Source: Bradyrhizobium hipponense
GTDB taxonomy: Bacteria; Pseudomonadota; Alphaproteobacteria; Rhizobiales; Xanthobacteraceae
DNA: 64,000 bases
Reading direction: 5' to 3'
Assembly: GCF_008123965.1 (NCBI RefSeq)
Contig: NZ_VSTH01000015.1
Coordinates: 84,424-148,423 of the forward strand
This document shows, in pieces, positions 62,679-64,000 of this stretch (position 1 is the stretch's first letter; each line of letters begins with the position of its first letter). The position numbers and the translations under genes were made by a program. Below the pieces are notes generated by a model, which was given only the letters and a program-made list of their open reading frames with translations, did no database searches and was not told the DNA's origin.

Positions 62679-62707
62679 GCGCCGGACCACAGGGAGCGAT
62701 CCGGCGC
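62679..62707. terminator. Stem-loop between ytfQ and ytfR
   Basis: GCGCCGGA and TCCGGCGC, a perfect 8-bp stem with 13-nt loop, right after the ytfQ stop. No U-run follows. Probably a 3'-end stabiliser or partial terminator that raises the ratio of binding protein to transporter. Confidence 0.5.
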
Positions 62708-62717
62708 GGCACCCGCC

Positions 62718-63683
62718 TCAGTAACCGAGGCCCTTCTTGCTGTCGTAGATCTTCTGCGGATCGTCGGCCGCAGTATAGAGCTTGGATTCGGTCTGGATCC
62801 ACTTCGGCGGAACCGTGCCCTTGTCCTTGAAGGCCGCGATGGCATCGAGCGCCGGGCCCGCCATGTTCGGCGTCAGTTCCACGGTGGCGTTGGCTTCGCC
62901 GGCGGCCATCGCCTTGAAGATATCCGGGACCGCGTCGATCGAGACGGTGAGGATCTCCTTGCCCGGCTTGAGGCCGGCTTCCTTCATCGCCTGGATCGCA
63001 CCGACCATCATGTCGTCATTGTGGGCATAGACCGCGCAGATCGACTTGCCGCCGCCTTCGGCCTTGATGAAGCTCTCCATCACTTCCTTGCCCTTGGCGC
63101 GGGTGAAGTCACCGGTCTGGCTGCGCACCACCTTCAGGTTCGAATGCTTGGCGATGGCGGTATCAAAGCCCTTCTTGCGGTTGGCGGCGACGCTCGCGCC
63201 GACCGTGCCCTGCAATTCGACGATGTTGCAGGCCTTAGCCCCGACGGTCTTGGCCAGCCAGTCGCCGGCAACCTCGCCTTCATGCACGCTGTCGGAGGTC
63301 ACGGCGGTAAGATAGAGCTCCTTGCCGGAGGGATCGATGTCGCGGTCAAGCAGCACGACCGGAATCTTGGCCTCTTTGGCTTCCTTCAGCACCGAATCCC
63401 AACCGGTCGAGACCACGGGCGCGAGGAAGATCGCGTCGACGTTCTGCGCGATGAAGGAGCGGATCGCCTTGATCTGGTTTTCCTGCTTCTGCTGGGCATC
63501 GGCGATCTTGAGATTGACCTGGCGCTTGGCGGCCTCCTGCTTGGAGACCGATGTCTCGGCCGCGCGCCAGCCGGATTCCGATCCGATCTGCGAGAAGCCA
63601 ATGGTGAGCTGGCCGGCGCTGGCCGGCAGCGCGAACAGCAACGCGGCCGTGGCACTGGCCGCAAAAAGGGCTTTGAGGTTCAT
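62718..63683 (-). CDS. ytfQ: Sugar ABC transporter binding protein (YtfQ type)
   Basis: 321 residues. Signal peptide MNLKALFAASATAALLFALPASA (cleavage near ASA|GQ), mature start QLTIGFSQIGSESGWRAAETSV as in the galactofuranose-binding YtfQ. ATG 63683 has GGGAG 9 nt upstream; an ORF start 20 codons before lacks signal character. Heads the run that ends with gguB. The true substrate may be galactofuranose, galactose or another hexose or pentose. Confidence 0.9.
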   Translation of the reverse strand: MNLKALFAASATAALLFALPASAGQLTIGFSQIGSESGWRAAETSVSKQEAAKRQVNLKIADAQQKQENQIKAIRSFIAQNVDAIFLAPVVSTGWDSVLKEAKEAKIPVVLLDRDIDPSGKELYLTAVTSDSVHEGEVAGDWLAKTVGAKACNIVELQGTVGASVAANRKKGFDTAIAKHSNLKVVRSQTGDFTRAKGKEVMESFIKAEGGGKSICAVYAHNDDMMVGAIQAMKEAGLKPGKEILTVSIDAVPDIFKAMAAGEANATVELTPNMAGPALDAIAAFKDKGTVPPKWIQTESKLYTAADDPQKIYDSKKGLGY

Positions 63684-64000
63684 CAGACGTGTCTCCCAAG
63701 GGTGATCTTGTGTTATCCCGGGCGCCGATTGGTAATATGGCACCCGAATGCCGCCCTTGAGGACGGCGCGAGAGACTATTTCACGGAAGATCGGTTCCGA
63801 CTAGTCATATTATCTGACTATTGGCGGGAAAATGAGCCGCTGAGGCGGTGGGTGGTTCTATGACACGCCCAAAGCGATTTTGTTCCGGCGGTGCAACGGG
63901 AAGATGAAGGAAATGATGTGGCCGCGACGGTGCGCTCCCCCAATGGGGACGGCGACAGTTAGCTTGGCAAGCTCTCCTCCCCGTCATTGCGAGTTGGGAC
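63684..64000. other. 317-nt non-coding end of window
   Basis: No supportable gene; open frames on the plus strand here are the antisense continuation of ytfQ. It holds the ytfQ promoter and leader, the palindrome 63802-63820, and at the right edge the sequence CGTCATTGCGAG (about 63981-63992), the start of a repeat frequent in Bradyrhizobium relatives. Confidence 0.6.
63802..63820. promoter_or_regulatory. Candidate operator of the FadR-type regulator
   Basis: TAGTCATATTATCTGACTA, an odd palindrome in which 8 of 9 pairs match. It is about 120 bp before the ytfQ start and in the only sizeable gap at the head of the run. FadR-subfamily regulators bind such short palindromes; the link to the gene at 58332-59099 is inferred. 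Confidence 0.55.

Noticed and set aside
63021..63863. 280-codon plus-strand ORF
   Set aside because: Mostly antisense to ytfQ; its tail passes through the candidate operator and non-coding leader.

Overview
The window looks like chromosome from a Bradyrhizobium-type alphaproteobacterium. The coding DNA is GC-rich and many genes start with GTG. Same-strand genes are packed with 1-4 nt stop/start overlaps. The oxygen-dependent cobalamin pathway is present, as are rhizobial palindromic intergenic repeats and norEFCBQD, and the ChvE/GguAB sugar transporter is rhizobial. This assignment rests on reading protein families by eye; no database was searched.

Region 1 (1-21157) is a nearly complete aerobic adenosylcobalamin gene cluster. 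One minus-strand block runs DUF1636 ferredoxin-cobW-cobN-cobG-cobH-cobI-cobJ behind a cobalamin riboswitch (about 14845-15042). A second runs cobL-cobE-cobM-cobB-cobA. A third, behind another cobalamin riboswitch (about 1480-1677), carries a CbiM-like cobalt permease and cobF, which is cut by the window edge. cobK is the only plus-strand gene inside this block and its start codon overlaps that of cobL. Then follow cobO-cobQ (+), cobC and cobD (-), and cobP-cobS-bluB (+). Together they go from uroporphyrinogen III to the nucleotide loop and make dimethylbenzimidazole. The CobS/CobT chelatase subunits and the dimethylbenzimidazole phosphoribosyltransferase are not in the window.

Region 2 (21154-27028) holds a LysR regulator divergent from an MhqO-like dioxygenase and MhqD-like hydrolase pair. 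After it comes a lower-GC accessory island: an OLD-family ATPase/TOPRIM nuclease and a 103-residue unknown protein, bracketed by a perfect 72-bp direct repeat.

Region 3 (27029-35240) is an oligopeptide-type ABC transporter (dppBCDF and binding protein) downstream of an amidase, with a divergent LysR regulator. A small repeat insertion has duplicated the 5' end of dppB.

Region 4 (35247-44770) is a polyol-uptake locus of the Smo/Mtl type: binding protein, two permeases, ATPase, short-chain dehydrogenase, FGGY kinase, PfkB kinase, SorC-type regulator and HAD phosphatase. Two matching 35-bp inverted repeats lie in front of its two transcription units.

Region 5 (44845-51244) is norEFCBQD for respiratory nitric oxide reduction, with FNR/NnrR-type palindromes upstream of norE and norC. 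Two small ORFs and a GrlR-like gene lie on the other side.

Region 6 (51322-63683) is one long minus-strand run for sugar uptake and oxidation: a YtfQRT/YjfF-type transporter, a FadR-family regulator, a galactose/arabinose-type dehydrogenase, an aldose 1-epimerase, an SMP-30 lactonase and the ChvE-GguA-GguB transporter. A 19-bp palindrome sits upstream of the first gene. The remaining 317 bases are non-coding and end in a common rhizobial repeat.
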